This document shows, piece by piece, positions 47,345-59,289 of a stretch of DNA of 64,000 nt. This stretch comes from Anaeramoeba flamelloides. Taxonomy: Eukaryota > Metamonada > Anaeramoebidae. The position numbers were made by a program, and so were the translations under genes. The stretch spans positions 14,214,001-14,278,000 of the forward strand of contig JANTQA010000032.1 in NCBI GenBank assembly GCA_027625915.1, in the 5' to 3' direction. A model generated the notes under the pieces. The model made no database searches and was not told the origin of the DNA. It saw only the letters and a list, made by a program, of their open reading frames with translations. Numbering within the stretch: position 1 is the first letter of the stretch; every line of letters starts with the position of its first letter.

Positions 47345-47544
47345 CAGTCAGTTTCAAATTTAAGGCACAAACTATCAACGAAATTTAAGGCACAAAAAAA
47401 TCTCAAATTAAGACACAAACTTTCAATGAAATTTAAGGCACTAAAAAATCATTTTCCTCGAATCTGAATTTTACGATTTAATTTGAGTTTTTTTTTGTGA
47501 CTTAAATTTCGTTGAAGTTTGTACCTTAAAAGTGGAACTGACTA
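47345..47544. mobile_element. R1 palindromic MITE, diverged copy 3
   Basis: This keeps the R1 start CAGTCAGTTTCAAATTTAAG and the internal AAGGCACAAAC repeats, with TA flanks, but the right arm has decayed (GTGACTTAAATTTCG, ...GACTA). It is older than the two 197-bp copies. Confidence 0.8.
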
Positions 47545-48227
47545 TAAATAGAACCTGAAAATGAAAAAATAAAAATAATTAATAGAAATAAAGAAACAAA
47601 TTAACATAAAATAATAATCATTATATTATTTTCAATCAAATCAAAAAACAAATTTAAAATTAATTTTATTATCTAAATTAGGATGAGTGGTATTGGGGAT
47701 CTCAAAAATACTAAAAATTTTCTGAAAAATTTTAATAGTAAATTAACCAAATTAAAAAAAATTCCTAGACCAAAAGAGTGTGTTTTTAAAAATATTATAT
47801 TTTTACATATTTTTTTTTTTGTCTTTAATAATTGATTGGTATTTTTTTTTAATTAATTCCCCTTTTCATTTTCAGTGATTTTCTCAATTAAAAAATGTGT
47901 TCATTTTTACATAAGGTTTTAAAGGATTTATTTCGAAAATGATTTTATTTTCACGGGTCAATTGTTATTTAACTGTTTTAAAAGATGATAAAATGTAAAT
48001 GAATTTTCTAATATCAACATGGTCATTTCATTGAAAGAATTATTTAATATTTTTCATTAATAATTATTAGATTTTTTTGAGGAACATATTATAAAAATTT
48101 CATCAAAATTTATTAAATAAAATTTTGAAATAATTTTATTGTAGAATTATTGAAATTCCACAACCTAATAATATTTTTCTGAATTCGAAATTATTTATTA
48201 TCATTTTATATTTAAAAATATGATGTT
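47545..48227. other. A+T-rich spacer
   Basis: I see nothing supportable beyond homopolymers. Confidence 0.45.
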
Positions 48228-49045
48228 GGAAATGTTCCCGAAAATATAGAGAATTGAAAAGAGTCGTAAAGGTGTTTCTTACTAAAAAAAAAACTTTTGA
48301 ATTATTTCTAAGGAAACCAAGTATTCAGAGATAAATGTTCAATAGTTAAGGATCAATTTTACATTTAAACAAAATATTTTTTTTTTGAATTTTCCACTAT
48401 GACCTTTTAAGCTCTCTGTGGGGGGTTTCGTACCTTTTGAGTATATTTAAGTATGTTAGTACTTGTTAGGGTAAATGTATGTGTATGCAAGGGTATTGGT
48501 ATGGGCTGTGTTAGGTGTTGTCATGGTGTGTTTGGTTATGTTGAATGAAACCAATTTATTTTTGAGAAGAGACAGTTAATTAAAGATTGTATTATATCAG
48601 TTTTGTGGTGGGGATTTCGTGTGTGTATGAGTTGATATTAACAAAGTAGTTTTTGAGTCAGATTGAAGATAACAAAATTATCTTTTGAAAATTTTAAACG
48701 TTTATGCACTATTAAAATTTTCTTTACAAAGACATTTTCTCTCATCAGTTAATACCCTTTAGCAACAATCATAAAATTTACAGGTATCTTCGATTCAAAT
48801 TCCTTTTTTACACAAAATGGATTTAATAATATTCCCCAAAATTGCATTTTGTTGAATATTATATTTTTAGTCAAAAAAAAAAAATCTTATTCAATTAAAA
48901 TTCCAATTTTTATGATTCAACCATGAGTATATTGGCACTAAAGTTTCTTCGAAGTTTTTCATAAAGTATTTTTTAGAGGTAAAAACATTTTCGAGTATTT
49001 TCTATTTTCAGTAATTTCGGGAATATTTGAAAGATTCTTAAAAAT
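48228..49045. mobile_element. R8 element, copy 1
   Basis: This copy matches 52285-53070 in the same orientation. The ends carry inverted ATTCCCGAAAAT-type repeats. The centre has an unusual G+T-rich strand (GGGTATTGGTATGGGCTGTG at about 48491-48510) in an otherwise A+T-rich landscape. No coding frame is conserved between the copies. Confidence 0.75.
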
Positions 49046-49398
49046 TTATTCTTGGGATCTTTTTATTATATTTTTCGACTTATAAAAATTTATTAAATAT
49101 AGATTTATTGGAAATCGTTATTTTGAAATCAAGGGTAAAAGATAATCAAAAAAAAAAAAAAAAATTGAATGCTTTTTAGAAAAAAATTATTAGTATCTTC
49201 CAAAAAAAGAAATTATTTTGAAATATTAGAAAGTTTGCTCAGAATATTAAAAACCAATAAAAAAAAAAAAAAAATTGATAAGGAAAAAAGGTTAATAATA
49301 AATAAACATTAATTTATTAATATAAATTGGATTAAATTTACTTGAAAAAATAATATTAATTGAAAAGCTTTATAAAAATTTCACTAAATAATTAGAAA

Positions 49399-49446
<48 letters not shown>

Positions 49447-49450
49447 AATA
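49046..49450. other. A+T-rich spacer ending in a TA microsatellite
   Basis: A TA dinucleotide run at about 49405-49442 ends eight bases from the Rab stop codon, so it lies in the 3' untranslated region of that gene. Nothing else is visible. Confidence 0.6.
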
Positions 49451-52400
49451 TTAACAACACCCATCCGATTTACCATTTTGGGATGATTTATTCCCCTTAT
49501 CCCATTTTAATTCTAAATTATCAATTGACTCTTCAACAATATCGCCAAACTGTATTGGTAGAACCTTTGCCAACCCGGTAAATGCCTTTACAACGCCCTG
49601 GCCTGTTTTTGCTGAAGTTTGAAAAAATAAAAGTTCATTTTCTTCTGCAAATTTTTTCGCCTTTTTAATATTTACTTGTTTATTTGGAAGATCAATCTTA
49701 TTTCCAACCAAAGCTATTTTGACATTTGGTGATCCTTCTTTTTTTATTTCTTCTACCCATAATTTTGCCTTTTTAAAACTATTTAAATTTGTACAATCGT
49801 ATACAATTATTGCCCCCTTAGCACCTCGATAATACCTAATTTTATATTATGTGAATGTGCGTATGGATAGTTTGAGATAAATTGATAAAACCAAAAAAAT
49901 TTAAATAGATATAATTAAAATCTTTCATTTGTTTCTTAATATGGGAATTAATTAACATTTATTAACATAAAAGTAAGAAAAAAAAAAAAATAAGAAAAAG
50001 AGATCAAAGCTAAAAAAAATAAATAAATATTATCAATCCGTTCCACTAGGATCACCCACAACACTTGACTGAAAGATCGGGTACATGCACATTTTTTTTT
50101 AATGACCATTTTCTCGAGAAGGTGGCAAATTCAAAATTACTTAATATTCTTACAAAAAATGATAATCAACAGCACACACCCATAATTAAATAACATTGTA
50201 TTCCTTAAGTATACAATTATCTCTTTGTAAAGGCATTTCTTTTTAACTAGCAATTTTTTTTAATTTAAATATGTCCAATTCGAAAAAACTAACGAAAGAT
50301 CCCAATGTACATTTGATGTTGTTGTTGGAAATTTCAACCAAAGAGTTTAAGAAGCCAGACTAAAGGGATACGTCTTCAACTTCATGAAGGCTTTTCCAAT
50401 TCAAAAACAAATGCGATTTACTCAGTTCACAGAAGGTTATGTACAAAATAATACATTTTTTTTTTCAATTTTGGTTGATTTTTTATCAGATTTATACCAA
50501 CATTTTGGTGAACTTTTTGTGGTACTAACTAAGCATGCGTTTTTTTTTTCTTTTTGTTTTAAATTTTTCTAAAATCCTCCTTAAGCTGTTAAAATAAAAA
50601 AATGAAATTTCCGTTTTTAAAATTATGATTCTGTGCTTTTGAGTTCGAATTTATATGTTGACTTTTGCTTAAAAAATTTTTTTGATTAAAAAACAGCAAT
50701 TCTTGTTAAAACTTGGATAAATGGATCAGTACTCTACGACAACAGAACAAAATTTCCATGTATTTTATTGGTGGTATTCTCTACTTACAAATTTTGGAGA
50801 TGCTAAGTTTCAAAAAATTATGATCTCAACAAAGAAACTCAGAAAAATAATAATTTTTTCAATTAGATCAAATTTTTTAATCCATTTTTTCTGAAAAAGA
50901 AAACCTTTAAATTCATTTTATTTCAAACATTATAAAAAGTTTTTACCTTGTTTATTACCATTTCGATCATTAATACACAATATCAGGTCTTTTTACCATG
51001 GATATTAAATAAAAGAAGTTTTTTTCAATTTTGAGATAATTCTTTTGGTTAACCAAAACAATTGATTTATTCAACTGATTGAAAAATATTTATATTGCTT
51101 TAATAAGGATAGTTATAACTAAACTATTTTTCAGTCAAAGGGGCCCAGTTGTAATGGGTATAATACAGGTGTTTAAAGGGTTTGCATAGATATTAGAATA
51201 AAAATTTTATTTTGGAAATTTTCAAAATTGAAATAATTTTCTCACATTTTTGATTTTTTTTTTCGATTTTTTTTTTAAAAAAGTCATTCAGTTGCAAAAA
51301 ATTTTTTTATTGCAAGATCAATAGTAACTTGGTAAAAACGTGTTATTCTAAGGTTATTGAAACCATGTAAAGATTGTTGAGAAATCTATTGATTTCTATT
51401 GCAATTCAATTCGATCTTTGATCTATTGATATTTGTTTAATAAATGTTAAAAATTTTCACTTCATTTTCATTTACTTTTTCAAATAGAGACTACAAATAC
51501 CAACAAACTTTGTTTGGGGGCTTGATTTCTAAAAGAAAAGTATGGAAAATGAAGTGAAAAATGTTTCATATTTATTATTCAAATACCAGTAGAAGTTCAA
51601 AACGAACATCGTTGTTTTTCTCAATAGTTCCTAAGAATTTTAGTTTTTCAATTTTTAAGAAAATTTATTGATTAATTAGTTTTCTTTCAGGCATGTATCA
51701 ACAATTCTTTGATGTGTATTATTCTGTTTATTTCTTATTTGTTCTTCAAAGGTCAATTATATAAAATAATTGATATTTGAAAAAAACGTTGGGCTCCTTT
51801 GACTGAAACAGAGTTTATTAAAGTTTTAAGGGATCAGTCCTCTACAACAACAAGGCAAAATTTTAAAATATGTTATTGGTGGTATTCTCTACTTACAAAT
51901 TTTTTTAAAATGCCAAGTGTCAAAAAATTCTGATCAACTAAGAAACACAAAAAAGAATTATTTTTTTAGTTAGATCGATTCTTTTAATCCATTTTTTCCA
52001 AAAAAGAAAACATTTAAATTCATTTTATTTCTCACATTATAAAAATTTAAAACCCCTGTTTATCATCATTTCCATCATTATTATTCGATAACAAGTCTTT
52101 GTTGCCATTAATATTAATATAAAGATTTTTTTTAATTTTGAGATAAATCTTTTGGTTAACCAAAAAAAATGATTTATTCAACCAATTGTAAGATAATTGT
52201 ATTGATTTAAGAAATCCAGTTAGAATTATTAAGTTTTAAAGTCATTTAAAAATTTTACCAAGAAATTTTGTTTTTGTTGGAGTGTTTGAAATATTCCAGA
52301 AAATACCCCAAAATCGAAAATACCCGAAAAATTTTTAACCACATAAAAACACGTTATGGACAACTTCAAAGAAACACTAATGCTAATATACTCAGTTTAA

Positions 52401-55400
52401 TGATAAAATAACAATTTTACTTTCAGACAAAATATTTTTTTTTTGAATTTTCTACTTTAAACTACTCTAAAGAGGTTTTGGTACTTTTTGAGTATATTTG
52501 AGTAATTGTTGGTACTTATTAGGGTACGTGTATAGGCATGCCAGGGTATTGGTATGGGCTGTGTAAGGTTTGGTATGGTGCGTGTTAGTATGTTTTGGTT
52601 AAGCCAGTTCCTTTTATGGAATGGGAAGTTAAATAAAGTTTGGCTTGGGTCACTTTGTGTAGGGTATAGGTATTTATTGTACGATTAGATATTACTCGGT
52701 TATTTTAGGATTGTATTTAAGATTACAAAATTATAAGTAATGATACAGAATTAGAAATTTTCTTTACAAGTACATTTTCTCTCATTAAGTTAATACTATT
52801 TCGAAATGATCAGTATTATTACAGTTATCCAAGATATCAATCCCTTTCACACAAAATGGGTTGAATACCTTTCCCTCAAATTTAATTTTTTTGAATTTTA
52901 ATATTTTCAGAAAAAAATTTTTTTTCCAAATTAAAATTCGAAATTTACCTTTAAAATGAGTATATTGGCACTAGTGTTTCTTTGAAGTTGTTCAAAAAGT
53001 GTTTTTTCGTGGTTAAAAAATTTTCGGGTATTTTCAATTTTCAGGTATTTTCGGGAATGTTTGATAGATTCTTTTTGTTGTAAGATAAAATTCGATTTTT
53101 TAAAAATAAAATTTTCTTGATGATATTTGGGAATGTTGTAATTTTATTCTTAAAATTCAAAATCAATTTTTTCTGACTAAAGTGATTTAAATTATTATAA
53201 GGTTTCTTGTGAATAAGACCAAATAATTTTTTTAAAAAAATTTTTCAAAATTGTAAATTATTTTGCATTTTTTATTCATTTTTTGAAAACAAGAAAACGA
53301 CTTTTTTAAAGCATTAAAGAATAAAAAAAATTTTTCATAATAGATCTCAATTTAATTGAGAAACTTTTGTTATGTTTCTTCCAAATAATCATTTATTAAA
53401 TCACATATACTTAAATTAGTTTTATTGACTGAGATTTGAATTGAAATATTTATTATGAAAAATAATAACAAAATAAAAAACTTTTCAATCAAAATAAAGA
53501 CTTTCAGCATAAAACGAAAAATATGTTGTACCATTTTCAAGAATTAACTTAATTCTTAAAAAAAATAATATGTTACATTTTTTTTCCGTTTTATATTGGA
53601 AACATGCAAATTTTGGATTTCAAAAAAGAGACTTCAATTTAATAAATTGTATAAATGAGGTTAACTCATCCATTTCATAAGTCCAAACACAAATTACAAA
53701 AAAAAAATTTTTTCAAGATCTTGAAAAGATTTCATTTTATTTTTAAAAAATACCTGCACCTTAAATGATTATTTTTACAAGAATATGCCTGGTTCAAAAT
53801 CGGATCTTCTTACGAAGATGGCCAATAGAAAATTCATTTCTTCATTGCCAAAAAATTTAAAAAAACATATCAAAAAAAGCAGTTTACTAGAATCACAATA
53901 GTTTAAAAAATCTAAATTATTTCCAATTTGAAGAAATTGAAATAGGTAAAAATATAAAGCATAGAAAAAGAATTAGTTTTTTTTTTTACTAAATTTGGAT
54001 TTTTTATAAATTGAGATCTTTGAAACTTTTTTTTGTTAATTGAATTTTTGTTAATTGAGGATACTAAGAAAATTTTTTTTTAATTTCGTTTTTCTAATTG
54101 AGATCCTGTTAAATTTCTTTTCTAAATTTGAATTTTTTGTCATTGAGATCCTTTAATCTTTTTTTTTGTTATTTATATTTTTATAAATTGAGATTTTTGA
54201 AGCTTTTTTTTGTTAATGAAATTTTTTGTAATTGAAGAAACTAAGAAATTTTTTTTTAATTTCGTTTTTCTAATTAAGATCCTGTTAAATTTCTTTTCTA
54301 AATTTGAATTTTTTGTCATTGAGATCCTTTAATCTTTTTTTTTGTTATTTATATTTTTTGTTATTGAGATCTTTGAAGCTTTTTTTTTGTTAATTTAATT
54401 TTTGTAGTCGAGGATACTAAGAAAATTTTTTTAAATTTGGATTTTTGTAATAAAGATCCTTTAAAAAAAAAATTCTTAGTGTCCTCAATTAACAAAAAAT
54501 TCAATTTTAGAAAAGAAATTTAACAGGATCTCAATTATAAAAAAATCAAATTAAAAAAAAAAAAGTTTAAAGGATTCTCAGTTTAAAAAAATTCAATTAA
54601 CAAAAAAAGTTTCAAAGATCTCAATTTATAAAAAATCCCTATTTGTAAAAAAAAAATTACTCGTTTCTTATGCTTAAATTTCTTTAATTTGAAACAAAAT
54701 TGTTTTCTTTTAGTAGAAAACTGATTTAATTCAATTCAATACAATTTGTGGTTATTTTGTAACTCTTAATAATTTTACAAAGTAATGATTTTGTAATATT
54801 CTTTATGTAAAAAATAACTCATTTGAGAAATGAAAAAAAAAAACTTCTGGATCTCAAAAAGTACCAGATAACAACACTTCACAACTGAAATAGTTGTATT
54901 AACAATTAGAATCAAGAACAATTTAAATTGAAAACTGAGTATCTCACTTTGTGTTTTTTTCTAAAAATGTACTCGTTTTTCAGTGTTGATTTTGTGAGAT
55001 CGATCACACTTCACATCAACAGGTTGATTGGTTTTTAATTGGTATTATAGGTGCTCAAAAAATATTTTTCATTTCAAAAAATTATTTTTCACCGTAATAG
55101 CCCTACCTTTAAGCCAAGTACATATTTTATCAAAGCATTTTTTATTAAAACGCAAAACAGAGAATTTTAACAATGGTTAAAAGCCACGTTTAGAGATAAA
55201 AATACGTGAATTGTCATGAGGTAGTGTCTTTGGTAGTGTTTGGAAGCCTCATAAAATGTTCTTCAGTGGGAACAGTTAATAGAAAAAAATTACAATTTTT
55301 TGATTTTTCGAAATTCCCGGGTTAGTTTGATAGTGTGAGGTTTCCACAATTTCGTTTTAGTATATAAAAATATCTTGAAACAATTTTATAAATTCGTATC

Positions 55401-56987
55401 CCCTGTAAAAACCTTTCTAGTTGATTTAGTGGTTTCTTTTAGACAGGATAAAAATATTTTTAATTTGGTTTCCTAAATTTGTGGAAAGTAAAATTATTCA
55501 TTTTTCCCTTTTACTTTTTTGTTTTCTTTTACTGGCAAATTCAAACCAATGTTTTCAAGTTTTTTGTTCAATTTCTATTCTTTAATTTTTTTTTCAGAGC
55601 TTTAAAGAAAGTTTTTTTTGTATAAACACAAAGGAAACTTTGTAGGATTAGTTGTTTTCAATATTTTCTTTGAAATGAAAATTTTTGAAAGAGAGTCTGC
55701 AGACTGATAAAAACGAAAATTGGACTAAAAATTGTTTTATCTGCTTTTGAATTTAGAACCAAATTGAAAAATATTTTACTTTCCAGACCTTATATTTATT
55801 TGTAAACCAATCAAGTCTCTTGAAGTTAAATGAAAATACATAATTTTCAATAAAAAAATAATGAAAAAATGAGAAAATTCTTCTGAGAGAATTTTTTGGA
55901 TAATTTTCCCCTCCTTGATCGCTCTGTCCTCAAACGAAAGTGGTGGGTAAAGATTATTTGACAATGTCTGTCATGGATACGTGGTCCTTAATCTTTACTT
56001 TTTTTATTTTTTTTTCAAACAAAAGAAGCGCATCTTCACATTGGAATATTATAGTGGCAAGCCAATTCTCAAGTATGAAGAAAATTCACAGTTAGGACAA
56101 GAACCTGTCAAAGAAAATAGCATATTGAAATGGTTGATAGTGGAAAAGTAATTATATTGAAAAGCTCGAAGATCAAAAGACATAAGGAAAGTCCTTGTTA
56201 AAGAAAGGTGTGATTTCAAAAATCACAAAGTTAAAGTATTTTACAGGATCTCTTAATTGTTTTTTTTTTTTATCGTGAACCTTCAGTCCTAATAAAAGGA
56301 AATTAAGTGAAACGTTGTTGCCAAGTATTAGTTGTGAGTGGTGAATTTTTGGAAAATTGAATTTAAAACGTGCTTTAGGAATTCTATGTAAGAAATTTTT
56401 TTATTGAATAGATGAATTTTGTTTTTCAAAAAGGAATTATTTTGTGAAAGTTGATTTCAAAAAAAACAGAAATTGATTCCTAGAAAAGGAACTAAATTCT
56501 TTTTGTTCCAACAGTTGGATTGTTTGGTTTTCTTTTTTATTAAAAAAAAAAACAAATCAAAAAGGATCAAATTTAAAATACTGATCTCTTTGGGAAGGTG
56601 TTCAAAAGAAAAACAAAAAAATTATTCAAAAATATCAAGATTAAGGTAATGTTACATTTTAGCAAGTGAGTGGAACCTTTCCTGGCCTGCTGTGTCCTTT
56701 AAGTAGCAAATTTTTTTTTATAAAAAGATCAAAAAAAAGGAAGAAATATTTTTTTAAGAACAATTCTCTTTATAAACATTTGGCGAAATTAATCTTACCC
56801 AAACTAATAGCTTTATTTTATAGTCTCCCAAATCTACAGTTTTTTGAAAATTGCTTGCACCAATTGTTGGCTCGATCGTGCTTGTAAAATAATTCTTTGC
56901 ATATCTTAACAAAATTGATGTTTTTCCTGCTGCAGATTCCCCCAAGACCACAACTTTGAATGAGACACAAGTGTATTTTTGTGACAT
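49451..56987 (-). CDS. RAB5: Rab5-like small GTPase, three exons with a 6.8-kb intron
   Basis: Exons are 56987-56799, 56696-56656 and 49835-49451, joined in phases 0 and 2 to give 204 residues. Motifs: P-loop GESAAGKT (16-23), effector loop IEPTIGASNF with the Thr at 41, switch II DTAGQERFHSLAKMYYRGAK (64-83), GNKID (121-125), TSAKTG, and a C-terminal CC for geranylgeranylation. The tiny exon 2 encodes exactly DTAGQERFHSLAK, and its split codon makes the Met before YYRG. The segments HSLA.MYYRGA.GAI.VYD and WV.E.....SPN..IAL.GNK.DL fit the Rab5/21/22 group, which acts on early endosomes. Introns: GTAAGA...ACTTAAAG (102 bases) and GTAACA...AATTAG (6820 bases). The precise Rab subfamily is less certain than the family. 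Confidence 0.88.
50695..51120 (+). repeat. R7 direct repeat, left copy
   Basis: About 420 bases (GGATCAGTACTCTACGACAA ... TTTTGGTTAACCAAAACAAT ...) recur in the same orientation at 51822-52245, with an R6 element between them. Confidence 0.75.
51127..51812. mobile_element. R6-type element between the R7 repeats
   Basis: Terminal inverted repeats TTTTTCAGTCAAAGGGGCCC and the complement of GGGCTCCTTTGACTGAAA bound about 686 bases of non-coding sequence. Its termini match the R6 element at 20728-21826. Confidence 0.75.
51822..52245 (+). repeat. R7 direct repeat, right copy
   Basis: Second copy of 50695-51120: GGATCAGTCCTCTACAACAA, TGGTGGTATTCTCTACTTAC and TTTTGGTTAACCAAAA. About four-fifths identical by eye. 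Confidence 0.75.
52285..53070. mobile_element. R8 element, copy 2 with ~100-base terminal inverted repeats
   Basis: The left arm (GTTTGAAATATTCC.GAAAATACCC ... CTTCAAAGAAACACTAATGC) is the complement of the right arm (GCACTAGTGTTTCTTTGAAG ... GGTATTTTCGGGAATG). The centre has the G+T-rich strand GGGTATTGGTATGGGCTGTG shared with 48228-49045. Confidence 0.8.
53090..53785 (-). repeat. Dispersed repeat family R9, copy 2
   Basis: Inverted complement of 34320-34990, with matching blocks CATTTCATAAGTCCAAA and TTGGATTTCAAAAAAGAGAC. Confidence 0.65.
53985..54660. repeat. Tandem array (~178-base unit) followed by its own inverted copy
   Basis: Units starting near 53998, 54178 and 54357 repeat the phrases ATTGAGATCTTTGAA, GATACTAAGAAA, GAGATCCTGTTAAATTTC and TGTCATTGAGATCCTTTAAT. 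From about 54450 the same phrases return as complements (CTTAGTGTCCTCAATTAAC, AGAAATTTAACAGGATCTCA, TTTCAAAGATCTCAATTTAT). The whole could fold into a large hairpin. Non-coding. Confidence 0.8.
56023..56151 (+). other. Coding-like island inside the Rab intron (plus strand), unrecognised
   Basis: An open stretch reads KKRIFTLEYYSGKPILKY and continues to LKWLIVEK before TAA. It begins after a pyrimidine-rich tract and an AAAAG acceptor-like border, and the TAA overlaps a GTAATT donor-like site. The pattern (basic pair, F.L, then ILKYEEN) recalls the first strands of a PH domain. I could not find flanking exons in a compatible phase. Confidence 0.2.
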
Positions 56988-58527
56988 AAAAAGTAAAAGT
57001 AAAAGTGAATATTCAAAATCGTTGAATATGTTCTTTGTAAATGATTGGAAAGTTAAAAAAATGAGACAGGATCTTGATACAATTGTATCAAAAGTTATTC
57101 TTTTATCTAAAGCAAAATTTTAAACTAGAATTCGACATAACTAAGGTATTTTTTGAAGTAGCCGAGTAAGATTACCAAATTTATTTCTAACTTGTATCAA
57201 AAAAGATAAAATTATGAAGAACCTTCCAAATTTTAAATTCTATTAGGATAGGATTGTTATGCTACAAGACACAAAAAAAAAAACATTTAATTGATTATTT
57301 GTTAAAGGGAAATCAAAAACTTGTAAATTTTGAGTTTTTTTTTCATTTTTTGTTTTTACACCCATTGATCAAAAAATTTTATCGAACATAACAAGGTATT
57401 TTTAAAATCGATTTTTTTTGCCTCTTGCTAAACTTTTACTTATGATAATTGAGTATATTTATACTCTTACCTTTCATTTGATTATATTTGAATATCTATT
57501 GGCTTGCCAGCAGTGACTTTTGAATTTTTCAATATTTCAAGAGAAATTTCAAATTAGTTTTGTAAAATAGGTTGGACGTAATTTACATATTTTCAAAAAA
57601 ACACTTTATTTTTAAATATTTACATAGATCAAGGAACTTATCATTATTTAAAGTCAAAAAGTCGTGTTTCTGTTTGAAAATAGTTTTAATTGTAATATAA
57701 AAAGATTAAAATTGGAATTCTATGATTTTACACTTAAATTATCTTTGAGGAAGTTTCAGTATAAGACTATCTCGAGTGTAATTTACACTTCGATATAATA
57801 ATAAAAAAAAAAAAAGAGCAAAATATTTTTTCATAAAGCACTAATATTTAAAAAGTTAAATTATCAAATAAAGCCGTTTTATAAAAAGTGCTGACTAACA
57901 GTTATACTGTTAAATGTTGTATAAAAAAAAGAACAAAATTTTTATTTAGCTTTCCAAAACAATCACATTCCAGGAATTAAAACAAATCATCAAATCCCAG
58001 AATTCTAAAAGGGGGGAAATTAATTATTTAAACTGATTTATGGAATTAAAAAATGGAAATGTAATAGTGGATTTTAAAAATCTTTTTTGATAGCTGAATA
58101 AAAATTTGGTTCGATTTATTTTGCAACAAATAGTAATATTCCATTGAATAAAACACATTTAATCCTAAATCCTTTTGATTTTTTTTGATATAATATGTAT
58201 ACATTTAAATGTCTACTCATATAACTTCTGAAAACTATAAAATAAAAAAAATTACTTTGTATATAACAATGATATTTGAAATTTTAAATGTATTTAAAAT
58301 TTCATCTTATTCAAATATTTCAATTTCCCAATGTTACATTTATTAAAGATTTTTAGTTCATCAAAATAATATCAATAAATTGATTCCAAATTAAAAAAAA
58401 AATAAAAAAATATCAGATAAAAAATTCCATTTATTACGTATAATTTCTAATTCTAAAAAAAACGTGAGTGGGAAGAGAAAATGGTATGAAAATTTTCTAA
58501 TTACTTTGATGAATACAATTTGTAATA
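56988..58527. other. A+T-rich spacer upstream of the Rab gene
   Basis: This includes the Rab 5' flank; I see no gene or recognised repeat. Confidence 0.45.
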
Positions 58528-58724
58528 CAGTCAGTTCTGCATTTAAGTCACAAACTTTGAAATAAATTTAATGCTCAATAAAAAAAATCCCCATTAAGTA
58601 CAAAAGTCGGATTTTAGGAAAATAAACGATTTAAAAAAAAAACTTCCAAATAATGTGCCTGAATCTTGAATTTTTATTGCACTTAAATTTTTACTATATT
58701 ATGACTTAAAAGTGGAACCCTCTG
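58528..58724. mobile_element. R1 palindromic MITE, strongly diverged copy 4
   Basis: It starts CAGTCAGTTCTGCATTTAAG after TA and ends ...GTGGAACCCTCTG before TA, 197 bases as in the intact copies, but internal arms have many substitutions. This is the oldest of the four copies. Confidence 0.7.
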
Positions 58725-59289
58725 TATTATATTATTTGTTTTTTTTTTTTTTGCTAGATGTGTTTTAGTCATGATGTGATTAAATAATAAATTGAAATCT
58801 CTATTTAACTACCTTAATAATTTTGAGGGGAAATTATCCCTTTTCTATGAGAATTATACTTTTTTACAATGAATAAAATTAATTAACAACTTTTATTTTA
58901 ATAACTCATATGATAAAAACAAAAAGAATTAGACCAAAATGAATTGAATTGATTAACTATCAAATCACATTTAGGAAAAAAAAATATTTGTTAATTTTAC
59001 AGTTTTTAATAACTTCAATTATAATAAAAATGAATTGTTAATAAAAGATCTTTGATCAAAAAAATTTTTGAAGATATTTTACAATTTAAGTTTAAAAATA
59101 TCGGTTTTCTAGGTATATTCATATTTTTTTGTAAAATTAATAGTAAAAAATTGAATAATTTTTTCTTCTCAGTTAAGAGGTCATCTTATTAGATTTTTAA
59201 ATTATTTGACATGATCTATATCCCTCATATATTGAATCAATTATTTGGACTTATAAAGAATTAATTATTTTGATATAAATTGAAAAAAA
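58725..59289. other. A+T-rich spacer
   Basis: I see nothing supportable here. Confidence 0.45.

Larger units (their letters stand above)
49836..56655 (-). other. Rab5-like gene intron 2, filled with repeats
   Basis: This 6820-base intron holds, from left to right: a coding-like plus-strand island (50271-50363 and 50384-50480); direct repeats R7 around an R6 element (50695-52245); an R8 copy (52285-53070); an R9 copy (53090-53785); a tandem-inverted array (53985-54660); A+T-rich sequence; and a second coding-like plus-strand island (56023-56151). Its borders are set by the flanking exons. Confidence 0.8.

Noticed and set aside
53985-54660. CRISPR-like array
   Set aside because: The units are long, diverged and contiguous, without spacers, and the setting is a eukaryotic intron.
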